From: Heligmosomoides polygyrus polygyrus
Taxonomy: Eukaryota; Nematoda; Chromadorea; Rhabditida; Heligmosomidae
NCBI GenBank assembly: GCA_947396885.1
Contig: OX377205.1
Coordinates: 23,299,407-23,363,406, forward strand
DNA: 64,000 nt
Reading direction: 5' to 3'
The notes under the pieces were generated by a model. That model was not told where the DNA came from. It saw only the letters and a list, made by a program, of their open reading frames with translations, and made no database searches. The position numbers and the translations under genes were made by a program. Position 1 is the first letter of the stretch, and each line of letters starts with the position of its first letter. Below, in pieces: positions 10,361-22,859 of the stretch.

Positions 10361-13300
10361 GTTGGCACTTGCATCCAAGGTAAAGATCATTCGATCTTAT
10401 GCAACTTGCGGGAATCTCTTTTTATCTAATTGTTATTATTATTATTTGCCTAATAAAGATGTTCGCTTCCTAAGTTTCTTGATGTCACAGGTTGACTTCA
10501 AAAACCACTACAACGCAACTGCAGGGAAAGCAAATGGAAAGATATACGTTTGTCCAAGATTTTGCGCCACGAGAGTACTTTCAATAGCTTTCACATCCTA
10601 TTCTCGTCTGACAGCGGAAATTGGAATATCAGTATGTAATCCACTCAAGAAGAAAGACATCGATCTTCTATACAGTTCGAAAAATTCGTATGGAATCTGT
10701 TCATGAGATGTTTTGCAGCAGATTATAATGCTGCGCCAGACCGCTGCGAAGTTCAGTGCCCTTGGTCTCCAAACTCTTCGGAACAGAGGTAGGAATGCAA
10801 ATCTCATGGCGTTTAAAATCCTGACATAAAGAGTTTCAAAAGGTCCAGTAGCTTTCTTTGGTGGCCATTAACTGCATATGTGGTGGGCTAAGACTATTTT
10901 CATGGGGCTGTTTCTCAAAAAGTCAGATTTCTTCAAGTAAAAAAAACTTATGGGAGTTCAGCAATTTACTTATCAGGAAAGGGTCTCAATGGCGTATGTC
11001 TGGACGGGTGAAATGAATACCGCAGCGACAATCTTTGCCCTTAAAATATCAGAAAAGAACGTTCCTTTTTTAAAGTCCTTTAGCCTACCGATTTAGCTGA
11101 TACGGGGATTCACTATGTAATCGTATTGTGACGCAAGGCAATACATTCCAATCACACGCACAAAAACGGATAAGTATTGCAACCGGGGAATCGAGCTCGT
11201 AGACTCCGTGTCTTCGAAGTGGCGGTTTTGTATTTTTTTCTTCTAATTCGATTCTCAGAAGCTATTGTATTGTGCGGTTGTGAGATTGCTTAGTAAAATT
11301 GAAGGCCCTCAAGTAGGTGGGTTACTTTGCAAGAAGGGAACGTACTTTTTAATTTTTTGTTTTTTTGTTTTTTTCACTCAGAAACCCCGTGTAGCATCTA
11401 CATATATAAGTCTAGAATCTAGAATCTAGAATCTGACATATGAAGGATGGGGATTCTCCCAGTGCTATGCATTTCTGCCGTTTGGACTTGTGTACGCCTG
11501 AGACCCTCCCTGGTTAGTGAAAATGAGTAGATCCAGGGACCGTCTGTTAAAGCCTTTCAAAAACTTAGTGCTCGTAATGCATCTTGTTCAGTTTGACGGA
11601 TGTTGTGGTGCTTAGATTTGTTTTTCAATGAGTCTTACCTACTTCCTTTGTCCTATTAATCTTGGGTTATTTGTTGCCTGACATGGTTTTTATGCGTGCG
11701 TTTGTCCTACGTTTTCGTTCCTATCTGTTCGATCCATATGTGCCAACACGTTAATAAAAAATAAATAGATCAACTGCGTGACTGGATTAGATGGCTTGGT
11801 TGGAGTGGGCGCAAGCTGGAAGTCTGATGCGTTGGTGTTGTACGTGAGTCAGGGCCTTCTGTGCATCCTTCACCGTGAAACTGAATTTCCATAAAACCCG
11901 TGAATGCCCTGAATAACACGGTGAAGAGACCCCGCCCTTCTTCTTTTGAGAAAAAGTTAACGTCACTGATGAATGCAACATCCGTAGTATTGCAGAGAGT
12001 TCTTATAGATTTAGCGTCACCTGTTCCTCTCCTTTCCCATCTGCGTTCTTTTTTCAGCCTTAGATTACACACTGTTAGCGTAACGGAGACATATGCTGTC
12101 TGTTTTTGCCTTTGCTACTTAGCCACTGCACTTCAGCAGGTTGTCGGTGAAACTTCTGTCAGTGAAGACTGAAAGCTACATTTGAATGAAACGTAGCTTC
12201 CAGTCTTCGTTCAGTTTTCTTGATCAAGCTTTGATTATAATTGCTTTTTTTTCTGAAGAATTTGTGGTTCACTTTGTTTCGGGTCCCTCTCTCCCTTCCA
12301 GGAATTTGTGATTTCACGGTTGGTTGCTCGCGTGACCTTTGCAGAACAGCGTTCCTCCAGTGTTGCGTCGTTTAGCGGCGGGATTAGTTTCAGCGAACGT
12401 GCAGATTTTCCCGAGTTGCAACTGTTTCTTGTTTTACGATATTTAGGTCCTCAGAGCTTCCATGGATAGCATATGATCTTAATATTTGGGTTGATTGTCC
12501 TTCACTTCCTCTGGCTCTCTCCCCTTTCCGCGCGGCCTCTCCGATGGTGAGCCTTTTTCTCAATGCTCTCGGTATTTTAAATCTGACCGTTCAGGATTTT
12601 CTCTTTTGTATTTCTTAGAATTGTTTGTGTTCTACTAAACATTGAGTTGGCACATCCATATATGTGTGTGTGTGGGTCTTGAAATAAACAAATAAGTAAA
12701 TATCTTATTTCTGTTGCAAATTAAAGATCTGTTCGCAGTTTGCTTGAATGAATTTATCTATTATAAAGGAGTGTCTCTTTACCTTTTATTTTAGTTGTAC
12801 TTGTAGCAAAACTCTTCCTGACCAATTATGTTCAAGGAGCAAGGTCAACGCTTATCTGACTTTTCGGAGTAAGCCGGGCTCTCCACTTGTGCGTCCCATT
12901 GTAGAGCCACTTGTTTGTTTGATCCATACAATGACTTGCATGATTGTTTGGACAACGCACTGCTGCACCCATCCTGGCAAAGCTGACCCAGCTCAGTTGG
13001 CTAGAAAAGGAGGGAAACGGTTTGGATGGCGTGGGTGCATGTTGAGCTTAATCGCTCCATGGTCATGTGAAATGGGCGCTTTCTACCGAATGCGCTATAT
13101 GCGCCCAAATTGAGATCCCAGCTGGGATGGGGACCTAGTGGTGTTGGCCCACTACCCTTACCCTGAATCTGCTCGAGAGTTTAGGGACAGCTTCTTGTTG
13201 TCAGGTCGTTCAGGCAATCTCTAAAGAGAGAAGGGTGAGGCGTACAAGAAGGAAGCAACTGCCCCACTACTGAATGATTCCTCCAGTTCGGATTGCATTT

Positions 13301-13396
13301 CATCCAGATGAGTTGATGGGTTCTAAAGTACTGCATTTTAAACCGACCCTCTCAAAATTTAGGTGTCAATGGTAGATAGGTACGCTTTATATACGA
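10361..13396. other. About 3 kb without a recognisable gene
   Basis: Minor structures only: TCTAGAA repeated three times at about 11412-11432, a perfect-looking hairpin at 12163-12210 (GAAGACTGAAAGCTACA against the reverse of TGTAGCTTCCAGTCTTC with small mismatches), and a TG repeat at 12662-12676. Open frames of 90-120 codons here (10362-10706 and 12748-13113) show no known domain or coding-like composition. Confidence 0.35.
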
Positions 13397-13710
13397 GGGC
13401 GTGTTGCGCAGTTGGAGGAGGTGCCAGCTGTCGCGTGCACTCGACACCAGATTCCTGGTTAGGATTTCCCGCCGAGGCTAACCAAGCCTTCCATCCCTCC
13501 GAGATCGGTGAACTGGTACCAGACTTGTCCGATAAGATAATGCGCTGATTTGTTCATCGGCTGGCCACCGCAAGCCATTGCGTCATTCAAATCGCCCCTA
13601 CGAAGGCCAAATGCGCATTAAAATCGCCTCCACAATGTCCCGTTGAAGTAGAATGCGTGGCGCGTCCTGTAAGGGATTAAGAAACGCCGTCCTTTATCCT
13701 ATATCTTTAT
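13397..13710 (+). mobile_element. SINE-A copy (tRNA-derived SINE)
   Basis: This is the leftmost SINE-A copy. A tRNA-like head (GTTGCGCAGTTGG, an A-box-like motif) is followed by GGTACCAGACTTGTC, the paired motifs TGCGCATTAAAATCG and GTAGAATGCGTGGCGC, and the end AAACGCCGTCCTTTATCC. It carries a small internal repeat of the CGCCT(C/A) ... GGCCAAATGCGCATT segment around 13590-13620. As a SINE it encodes nothing and depended on a LINE for movement. Confidence 0.8.
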
Positions 13711-14114
13711 CATTTTCGACTCTTGGATGTTTGATTTTTCGATGTCTTCTGTTTATCCAACCATATCCCATACTATAATAATTGCGATGTAGATGGGTGA
13801 TATAGGCGGCTTAAATATTTTCAGAATAATAAAGAACAAACTCGTTTCAACTTACTAACTCTGCGTTTCTCACGAGTAAGTAGGCTCACACGATAGCATC
13901 GCGGTTTTTGAGTCGGGCAAGATGTTGTCACGATGTCGTCGGGGGCAATTTCGCGAGAAAATTGTTTGAATCTCGGAGGCAGTGAACATCTGTCTTGTCA
14001 CCGTCAGTCGTGATCGGCTGTCTGTCTGCTTTCACGTTGAAGCTTCACACGTTCACAGGCTGTGTTAACAGCTGAAATGCCTGCTACCGAGTTTACAAGC
14101 GTTAGAATGAGGTC

Positions 14115-14225
14115 TGGTTGTGATGAATACTCTGGCGCCAGGCGGGACTTGAACTGCTATCCCTCCATGGCGGGCAGAATGCAACGCCATTTCACCACCA
14201 GCACTGCTTGTTCGAACGCAAAGAT
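14115..14225 (-). mobile_element. Gly-foldback single arm, copy 2
   Basis: On the minus strand a tRNA-like module (GGTGGTGAAATGGCG as A-box region, then AGTTCAAGTCCCGCCTGGC as B-box/T-arm) precedes CCAGAGTATTC. Only one arm is recognised, so it is a fragment. The T arm is one base from the consensus GGTTCGANTCC. Confidence 0.55.
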
Positions 14226-15038
14226 TTGTTCATGACCTTTAGACTGGAGACGGAATGGCTGACACTTTCGCTAAACGAATTCCTGTAATACTTCCCTTCC
14301 TCAGTAAAGGGACTCCAGATCAAAACTCGTTTCTTAAACTTGAAATTAGTGATTTCGAGAATACTGAAGTTCCAGCTTTAAAAAATATGTTTTGCTGCCT
14401 TCTTATTAAAAAGTAAATGCTAATGGTTTCCTAATACTGTTTTCTACATTATTCTAGTCACCAGTGTTCCAGTTCACAGCTTCTTACCTCTTACATTGCT
14501 TCGTATAGTTTCTTACATAGTCAAATATTTGATAATAATAGCGTTTAAAATAAAGCCACCGTCCCCATCTAAATGCAACTGGCCCGCGTCATATTTTTGT
14601 CAACATATTTTCTGGCGTCACTGTGTCGGAATCTAGCTACAACTGTGGTTTAGCGGCTTTGCTTAAGGAAGTATCTGCTTTGAATTCTCGCTCATTTGTT
14701 TCAATTTGTTAAATTCGTACAACATTTTCACCCTTTTCCAAATTCATAAGATTGACTGGAAAAGGGAATGGTCTACATTTTCACTGCTTCACGCTTCATG
14801 AATTTCAAATTATTGGTATCGAATGGCGATCGCTTGCTTCAGAACTTGTTTGAGCGATTCTATATTCTGTAGGAGCAATTTTTGCCGATCGTTGTAGCCA
14901 CATTAAACATCTGCCCGTCACCGTGACGGAATGCGCTTGAGAGAATTCATGACTATATCGAGCATTCCGTTCTTTTTCGCTTCTTGAAAACCGCGGTGCT
15001 AGTTTCAATCGTTCCCTATCGTATGTGGGTTATACGTA
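14226..15038. other. No gene seen
   Basis: AT-rich non-coding DNA between the Gly-foldback fragment and the large foldback element. No repeat family was recognised. Confidence 0.3.
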
Positions 15039-16429
15039 CAATACCGCCCGCGTCGCGCGGTCATAAAGACGGTTTGCGACGGAAAAATCCGTCGCAGACC
15101 GTCGCATGCTCATAACTACTTTAATTTTGAGTTATTTCAGAAACTGTTGGCATCGTTCGATTCGTCTCCTCGAGATCTACAAAACCATGTATGAAACTTT
15201 ACCAGTCCATCGCGTTTTCGCCGTGGGTGGCCTAAAAACAAGCTTTTGCGATTGGAGCACCTTACTTGTAGGACGTAGATGTGAAGTCCAGTGTTTTTGG
15301 AGTATCTCAAGCATGGCGTGCGTTGTCAGTGTTCTGTCATGCCTGGAATGCTCTGAGAGTGCGCCGTGCACAATGTATATAGGATCGAACCTATCACTCG
15401 AATGGGCGGAAGCATGTCTACTGGGTTTCTATCTTCGTTTGGTGGAAAATGTAAAGCTTTCAAGACTATCTTGCACCGTTTGGAAAACTTTATAAGAAAT
15501 TTCCAGCCGTCCTACTTAGGAGTTGCTCCAGTCAGTCCGATGGGAGTGCGCCGTACACAATGCATGTAGGATCGAACCTATCAATCGAGCGAGTGCAAGC
15601 GGTTCAAATGTCGTGCTAAACAGCAAAGCTTACCCTCTTTAGGTGCTTTAGTGCACACACTGACAGCAGCTTATACAAATTAAGAGGCTTTAAGAAGCGA
15701 GAAGAGAGAGTGCGCCGTGCAAAATGCATATATGATGGAACCGTGTTTGAAATTAGATTGGATTAGAAATTTCCGCCCGCCCTACTCAGGAATTGCTGTA
15801 CTGTTCCGGGGAGGCTTTAGTGTACGCCGTGAATAATGCGTATAGAATAGAGCCTATCAGTGGAGTGGGGCGACCGCTCGCAAATGCACGCGCGGGACAG
15901 TTCGTAGCGCATCAACTCTATCAAGTTCGAATCTTTCCGGCTGCAACTCGAGGACTTTGTAGGCAGTACAAGGTTCTTGACGAGTTTTAAAGCAGAAGAG
16001 CGTAGCTCATGATTGGACAAAGTTACAGCGCTCCGAAAATGCAGGTGAGGCTTGTGCGACCCAATTTTTTTCGATTTCGGTCGACCATTGCGCGAAGGCA
16101 CGGCGAGCCACGGCATGCAACTGCGTAGACGAGCGGAACACCTAATGTGCTTTAAGACGATATGCTCGCAACTATCCAGCTGCCTAAACTGCCGTAGCCC
16201 CATCTGCCGTTTTTGGGCGGCGGACTTTGCGATTGAAGTTTCCTGCCCTCTTACTCACTCACATTTGGGTTTTCGACACTCCAAATAACACCGTTTTGTT
16301 CACCACAAAAAGCTCTATCGAAGAGTGTCACTCTCGACCAATTGGCAGGGCCGGCGCAGACGATGACGTCATCGGAAACCGATGCTTTCGAAATTGGCCA
16401 AATTTCCTCGTGCAAACTTCGTCCAAAAT

Positions 16430-16790
16430 CATCCAGGCGGTTATTTGGGGCGCTGATTACGAAACCGACGACCGTTTTTGAAAATTCCGCCGATTTCAGT
16501 AGGTTACTACCCGTTTGAGGGTGGTCGGGTCAGGATCACCGGTCACCCGCAGTTATCGGTATGGGCGGTCTCCTCCGTAATCGCCGAATGAACTTCGGCA
16601 TCCTGTTCGGCACCCCGAATAAGTCTCCGCCCCTATACGAAGTTTGAGCAAAATCGGTGATCCTGACCCGACCACCTCCAATTACCCAGAAGAATATCCA
16701 AAACCTACCGAAATCGGCGGAATTTTCAAAGACGGACGTGGGGTTTGTAATCAGCGCCCCAAATAACCCCTAGATGATTTTTGACGAGAA
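16430..16790. repeat. Inner palindrome within the large foldback
   Basis: AATCATCCAGGCGGTTATTTGG at the left pairs with CCAAATAACCCCTAGATGATT at the right. GCCGATTTCAGTAGGT pairs with ACCTACCGAAATCGGCGG, and GGTCGGGTCAGGATCACCG pairs with CGGTGATCCTGACCCGACC. The centre is near 16590, about 300 bases away from the centre of the outer element, so this is a separate, nested foldback. Confidence 0.8.
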
Positions 16791-16879
16791 AATTTGGCCA
16801 ATTTCGAAAATATCGATTTTCGATGACGTCATCGTCCGCGCACTCTCGGCCCGGAGAGCCCCCGCCCTCTATGGGAAAT

Positions 16880-18060
16880 TGTCAAAAAATCAATATTTCC
16901 AAAATCGGTCGAAATTGGTACCATTCGGTAGCGCTTTCCATGCTGAACAGAACGGTGCCACTGCGAGTGTCGAGCACTCAAACTTGTGCGAATAATGGCG
17001 CAGGAAACTTCAACACTAAAACTCCGCCGCCCTAAAATGGCAACGGGTGCTGAGGCAGTTTAATCAGCTAAGGAGCTGTGAGCATGTCATCGTAAAGAAC
17101 CTTAAGCGTTCTGCTCGTCTGTGCATTTGTAGGCCATTAGCTCTCTGCGTCTTCCCGCAGGGGTTGACTGAATTGGAAAAAATCGTGTCACACAAGTCTA
17201 ACCTGCATTTTCGCACTGCTGTAAATTTGTCCAATCATAAGCTACATCGCTGTGTTTTAGCTCTCTTCTAGAACATTTTGCTGCCTACAAAACCGACAAG
17301 CTGCAACCGGAAAGGTTCACACATGACAGAGTTATTACGCTCAGAACACGACCGCGCGTGCAATTTAGCACAACAACGGTCGATGTTCTCCTCGCTCTTA
17401 CTCGCCCATATTACAGTTTTCCCTACTTGCAATAACACCATTCAATTCAGCATGAAAAGCTCTATCGAACGGTGTCAAGCTTGGTCCAATTCGATGATAT
17501 CGATTTTCAATGACGTCATCGACCTTCTGCCGCGCCTTTGAGCAGCTTCGCCTTTGATGCGAAATTGTCAAAAAACCGATATTTCCAAAATCGGTCGAAA
17601 ATGGTACCATTCGATAACACTTATCATGCTGAACAGAACGGTACCACTGCTAGTGTCGAACAATTAGACCTGGCCGAGTAAGAGCGCAAGAAACTCTAAC
17701 CGCTATCTTCCGCCGGTTTAAACGGGCAGCTGAGGCTAAGGCAGTTCAGAACGATGTGGAGTTCTGAGAACGTCATCGTGAAGTACCTTAAGCGCTCTGT
17801 TTGCACACGCATTTCAAGACCGTTTGCTCGCAGGGTCTTCCCGCAGTGGTCCACCGAAATCGGAAAAAAATGCGTCACACAAGCCTCACCTGCATTTTCG
17901 CACCCCTGTAACATTGCCTCTTCCTAAGCTACACCGTTCTACTTTAACGTACTACTAGACCGTTTTACTGCTTACAAGACCCACGAGCTGCAGCCGAAAC
18001 GATTTGAAGTTGAAAGAGTTATTGCGCTCCGAACACGTCCGAGCGTGCAATTTGCATGCG
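16880..18060. repeat. About 660 bp direct duplication inside the large foldback
   Basis: The block starting TCAAAAAATCAATATTTCC (16880) and running through ATGCTGAACAGAACGGT, CAGTT(T/C) and CTTCCCGCAG(G/T)GG to GCTGCAACCGGAAAGG-type sequence (17310) is repeated with divergence from about 17565 to 18010. The corresponding sequence also occurs inverted at 15880-16290. This gives three related copies and shows growth by internal duplication. Confidence 0.75.
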
Positions 18061-18786
18061 GTCGCCCTCCTCGATTAAAAGGTTCGACTCTATATGCATT
18101 GTTCATGGCGTACTCTGAAGGCTAGCTGGACAGCCTTAGAGCAGTTCCTTAGTAGGGCGGCTGGAAATTTATGATAGAACTCTCAAAACGCTCATTCTAC
18201 CAATTGTCGAACCCATTCGATTATTCGATTGATAGGTTCATCTTTATACGCATTGCACGCGGCGCACACTTAAGGTATCTCCGGGACAGATTGGAGCAAT
18301 TCCAAAGTAGGGCGGCTGGAAATTTCTGATAAAATTCTCCAAACAATGCAAGATAATCTTGAAGGCTTTACATTTTCCAACAAGCGAAAATAGAAACCCA
18401 GTGGACATGCTTTCGCCCATTCGATTGATAGGTTCGATCTTATATGCATTGTGCACAGCGCAGTCTCGGAACATTCCAGGCATGACAGAGCATTGACAAC
18501 GCGCGCCATGCTTGAGATACTCCGAAAACACTGCACTTCACATGTACGTCCTGGAAAATAAGGTGTTCCAATCGCAAAAGCCTGTTTTTAGGCCACCCAC
18601 GGCGAAAACGCGATGGACTGGTAGAGTTTCATACATGGTTTTGTAGATCTCGAGGAGACGAATCGAACGATGCCAACAGTTTCTGAAACAACTCAAAATT
18701 AAAGTAGTTATGAGCATGCGACGGTTTGCGACGGATTTTTCCGTCGCAAACCGTCTTTTTGACCGCGCGACGCGGGCGGTATTGTA

Positions 18787-19489
18787 GCTAAGCCTATCGA
18801 TACCTGTCTTCTTTAAAATAGTTTCTTGAAAAGCTGTGTTTAGCTATAAATGCGATGTCTAGTGGAGAATTCTGAGCAGGATTGGGGTTGGTTAAGGCTA
18901 CTTGGGGACAAGGCAGAGAATGGGCACTCTTGGAATGTGCTTGATCTACAGAGAGGCTTGGGTCTCTGTGCAGATCGAAATGTCGTTCTTTCGGTACGGG
19001 TTCGCTGTTGAGCTATCAAGATGTAAATACTAGGCTTATTCCTTACTAAGGCAAGCATTCGACTCACGTTCAACTGAAAACTTTCTGTAAAATATTTGCA
19101 CCTTAATGATCGGAACAAATACAGTTCGAAGCTAAAAAGACAGCTAATCCTTATTCAAGAACTTGGAGATACCTTAACTATGTAACGCAATGGCTAATAT
19201 TCCTTTGAACGGTCTATTGTTCAACCTGACTCCGTGTCAATCTAATGCCGACTTCCCTCCCCCCCCCCCCACACCCTCTAAAGTCCATCTGTAGTGCTCG
19301 CCAATCGAAAGCCGCGCTGGTTTCACCTCTAGTTCATGTATTTTGAATCATCCATAGCGTTGATAAAAGCAACGAAATGATTCTTAGTTCTAGCACTGAT
19401 TAAAACGTTTTCGCTCTTGTTCTATTAGTACCGCTTACTTTAGTCGGAAATCGTGAGCTTGTTGAAGTATAAATTCTAAGTTCATCTGT
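18787..19489. other. No gene seen; poly-C run
   Basis: A run of C at about 19258-19270 is the only simple repeat. Nothing else recognisable. Confidence 0.3.
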
Positions 19490-19860
19490 ATCACCTGTCG
19501 TCCCGTTGATTCTCGAGTTGCTCGAGCGGGCGCGAGCAGCTCGACGATCAACGAGCCATAAGCCCCTGTCGCGTGCCAGAGTGCTCCAATGGATCCTCCT
19601 CGCTCGAGGGACACGAAGAGCGTCAGGTCGTTCGTTCAGGGCTTCCACGAAGAAGTCCGACCAACGCGTTGGTGGGCGTCCTGGTGTTCCCATGACATTC
19701 CGCGATATCCAGTCGGTGACGGCTCTCGTCCAGCGCAGCGTTTCTGATCTTCGAACGTCGACCAAGCTCGGAACTCCGGAGGCCTTCTCTCACTTGCGCA
19801 AATCGTGTCTCTCCGAGCATCGTCCACTCGATTCCACGCTGCGCTGACCTCCTGAAGTAC
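19490..19860 (-). pseudogene. RTE-clade retrotransposon, 3' end of ORF2 (fragment)
   Basis: Minus-strand frames give GRRSKIRNA, then in another frame RWTRAVTDWI, GRPPTRWSDFFVEALNER and HWSTLARDR. These are hallmarks of the C-terminal tail of nematode RTE-type reverse transcriptases (consensus style RWTRAV..W..RD....GRPPTRWSDFF...LARDR). The expected RWAGHVMR segment between the two frames is missing, so there is a small deletion plus frame change. Only the extreme 3' part of the element is present, as expected for a 5'-truncated insertion. A second fragment of the same family lies at 32130-32300. Confidence 0.75.
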
Positions 19861-20549
19861 CTATTACGGCGCTGCTTTCTCTTGCGCAGACTATTTCGCT
19901 CACTTTGCTTTTAAATTCCTGTTTTGGAGGGTTTGCAGCATTAGAAGCAGAATTCCTCAGTCATATTTTCTACCATGACCACACGATCACTTCCGCCATT
20001 CTTCGTCCCGTGCTTTCTTTCGCGTCCTGGTTGTTCTGTGACGTGGTTTTGGGCCGATCCTCAGCCTAGTGTGTAATCGTCTCTAATCTTTCTCACTATA
20101 AGTTTCATGTCGAAAGCTTGTCGCATCGGTTGCGCTGCTGAACAACAACCTTTTCTGTCGTTCATCGTTCGCTCATGATTCAGGTATTTGTTCTGCTTTG
20201 CTACATTCGATTCCTTTTAGTGCAACGTTTCGCTGTTCGACGGCCGCCTGTCCCTCGACAACTATAGAAAGCAGAAGTTACATTGAGGTATTTTTTCTTT
20301 GCTTTGTGCTGTTTCTCGATTATTGTTTACTTTTACGGAGTATAAGGGTTTATTGAGTGCACCTTTTTTTATTAATCTACAAGAACAATCTCGGTACATT
20401 ATTATCTTCTTCGTTTTCGAATTTGACGTTCTCAAACGAGTTATCAGTTTTTTTGTTTCGAGTTTTAAAATTCCATGCGAGTCCGTTGCATTTTCCACTT
20501 GTACCCTTTATTCCCCATTTTTAACGTGGTGTTTTTTCAAAGTCGAAGC
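19861..20549. other. No gene seen
   Basis: AT-rich non-coding DNA left of the second foldback. No domain was seen in any frame. Confidence 0.3.
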
Positions 20550-20561
20550 TGTAATTGTTAT

Positions 20562-21126
20562 CCACGATGTTGAGAAATAATATTTATCTCAAGCCCTTCC
20601 AAGATTGGTAACAGAGACAGCAGTCTCCATCAGACCAACATTTCGGCGTACTCGCCTTCTTCAGAGCCTGGAATGAGACGAAATCAATCTGAGAAACTAT
20701 CCCCCTCCAAACGCCATTTCACCTTACGAAATTGTTTGAGGAGACCATTAGACCAAAGAAACGGTGAATAGAGAGCAGGATGGCCTACCTTTAGCAAGTG
20801 GGCTAGTGACGTCCATCGGGCACCCGCAGCTAGAATTTTACCAAGGGTGACCGAAGCTTAGTTTTTTGTTAAAGGTTAGCTCCTGATCTCTATTCACCGC
20901 TTCTTTGGTCTAATGGTCTCCTCAAACAATTTCCGTAAGATGAACTGGCGTTTGTGGAATAGTTTCTCAGATTGATTTCGTCTCATTTCAGGCTCTGAAT
21001 AAGGCGAGAACGCCGAAACATTAGCCTAAGTGCAGTTGTTAGCTATCCTGGAGTGGCTTGAGATGAATATTATTTCTCAACATCGTGGACTACTATGCCA
21101 AGATTTAACGAGGGCCGAACGTGGAA
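20562..21126. mobile_element. Foldback element with hammerhead-like cores in both arms and a long flanking repeat
   Basis: CCACGATGTTGAGAAATAAT at the left is exactly complementary to ATTATTTCTCAACATCGTGG ending at 21088. The arms pair for over 200 bases, including TTTCTCAGATTGATTTCGTC and GACCATTAGACCAAAGAA, and the centre is near 20830. The 12-13 base string TGTAATTGTTATC occurs immediately left (20550-20562) and again at 21127-21139, a plausible target duplication. In each arm, reading outward, CTGAA(G/T)A is followed by a GGCG/CGCC stem and GAAA. No protein is encoded. Confidence 0.7.
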
Positions 21127-21139
21127 TGTAATTGTTATC

Positions 21140-22083
21140 TCTAACTTTGCTAAATGGAAATGTTGCGCATGCTTATAAAATAAGCGGGGAAGTGACGAAG
21201 TGATTGCTTCAGATGAGCTTCTATTTCTCGTTCCCAAAATTTCTCAAAATAATAGAGTTCTCACCCCTCGTTGAATCCTTTTTTTATTGTAGCTCCTACT
21301 GCTTTCTTGGTAAGCAATCTTTTCTTTCAATAAAGGCGATGTACTTACATGAAATCAGAGAGGGCATGCTCACGAAGGGCCAATTTCATCAAAATTTTGA
21401 TGAAGACTGCGACGAGCCTGTGAATCATTTCCATTTTATGCCATAGGAAGAGACTTCTTATTGCATCCGCTAATGCTGTAGCAATGTCTTGCTCAGTTTT
21501 GCAGCTGTTTCGGTTTCTAAAATGTGTCTGTGGTGAGTTGTTCGTATGGTTAGTGTCATTTCGATACTCTGTTTCCAATTCAGTTTCGAACTGTTCAAGC
21601 GTAAAATTGCTCCGTTAGCACGGATCCTTGTTTGGAAGGCTCTCTTCAGACTCTTCCGTCCCCCTTCTTGTTGTCCTCTTCGGCTGACTAGATGTTTTTT
21701 CTCGTTACCGGCAGCTGTCCAGAGAGTTTAACGTCTAGAACGTCGTCATACCGTCGCACCCTCATTCGAATTCTGATTTCAGCAGAGATAGCAACTTGGC
21801 TCGGACATTTCGAATCGTCCAGACGCTGGCTTGTAAAATGCGTCCTTGACAAAACGAAAAATAATGGCGAAAGGGTAGAGAACAACGATATTCGACATAT
21901 GTTTCTGTGTATTCTTCTGCCAGCGAGGTTCTTAGGTGGAAATTTTGACAATGGCCCGACGCTTCCACCTTGTCGTCGTCTTCAAAGACGCAGTGTTCCA
22001 CCGTTGGTGTGCAGCAATTGCGATATCATCTCGGTCAGTCAACAACTAGTAGCGAACTGGGATTCGGATAATCAGGATTTTTG
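21140..22083. other. No gene seen
   Basis: The 187-codon frame at 21692-22255 runs into a degenerate SINE and has no recognisable domain, so it is not called as a gene. Confidence 0.35.
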
Positions 22084-22314
22084 TGGGATGCGGCATGCAT
22101 GCAGCTTCCGTGGGGGCAATGTGAATGCGCACTTGATCTCTACAATGACATGCGATGGTCCTCCGATGAGCAGGTCAGTGCGTAATCCTTTCCTGAAACG
22201 TCTGGTAGCGGCTCATCGATCCCGGAGGATGACATGCATGGTTGGCAGGGTTTGAACCAAGAGTCAACGCAGACAGCATGCGACAGCTGGCAACTCCGAC
22301 TACGCCGTGCGCGC
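22084..22314 (-). mobile_element. SINE-A copy, strongly degenerate
   Basis: On the minus strand the tRNA-like head (ACGGCGTAGTCGGAG), the CTGTCGCATGC segment, GGTTCAAACCCTGCC and the terminal GGGATGCGGC-side motif occur in the correct order and spacing, with many substitutions. It is older than the copies right of 33 kb. Confidence 0.55.
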
Positions 22315-22859
22315 TTTTGAAGTTAAACAGTAATAATTGAGCATTCGAAATGAGGTGTTATTTTGAGAAATAAGTCATAAATCTTAACTAATTCCTAGGA
22401 GAAAGTTCACGGGCCCATTGGGAGCGCTGATTGAATCCAGTCTAAGCCGCAGTGAAATAGTAAATCGTATCCTGTTTTATAGAAAACCAGTGGTCAGCCG
22501 ACGTATCGACCGGTCTTTCGTCGGCTGGGACTTCGTCTCATTGAAGCATGTGTAATATAAAATGTAAAGGCAGATATTGTTTACTAGTTGTGATGCATGT
22601 CCACCTACAAACACTGACTCCCTCCTCAATCGGTCTAGTGTCAACGAAATCAATAAAATCGATCGATAACGGCCAGACCAGTAATATTGCTACCGATGCT
22701 GTCCGACGGCATTACTATATGTACTACGCGATTCAAACTTCAAACTATTTCCATCGATAGCCACATGTCGAACGTTGTTGTTTATTAATTATGGGGCCTA
22801 TTCACTGGTTAACATCTTCGAGTGATCCCTTTCTTTTATTTTTCACCTGTTTGAATAAG

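Larger units (their letters stand above)
15039..18784. mobile_element. 3.75 kb composite foldback element flanked by TA
   Basis: Both ends begin CAATACCGCCCGCGTCGCGC and read inward as near-identical inverted copies for about 550 bases (15039-15590 against 18230-18784), each including GACGGTTTGCGACGG, ATGAAACT(T/C)TACCAGTCC and CGCCGTGGGTGGCC. TA lies outside each end (15037-15038 and 18785-18786), as for Tc1/mariner-type insertion. Just inside each terminus is another palindrome (CGGTTTGCGACGGA / TCCGTCGCA(A/G)ACCG). The interior is a patchwork of inverted and direct duplications. No transposase motif was seen in any frame, so it is non-autonomous. The motif ATAGGATCGAACCTATC or variants recurs at least four times across the arms. 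Confidence 0.85.

Noticed and set aside
21692..22255. 187-codon plus-strand open frame
   Set aside because: Its right third is a degenerate SINE-A read antisense; the left part has no recognised domain.
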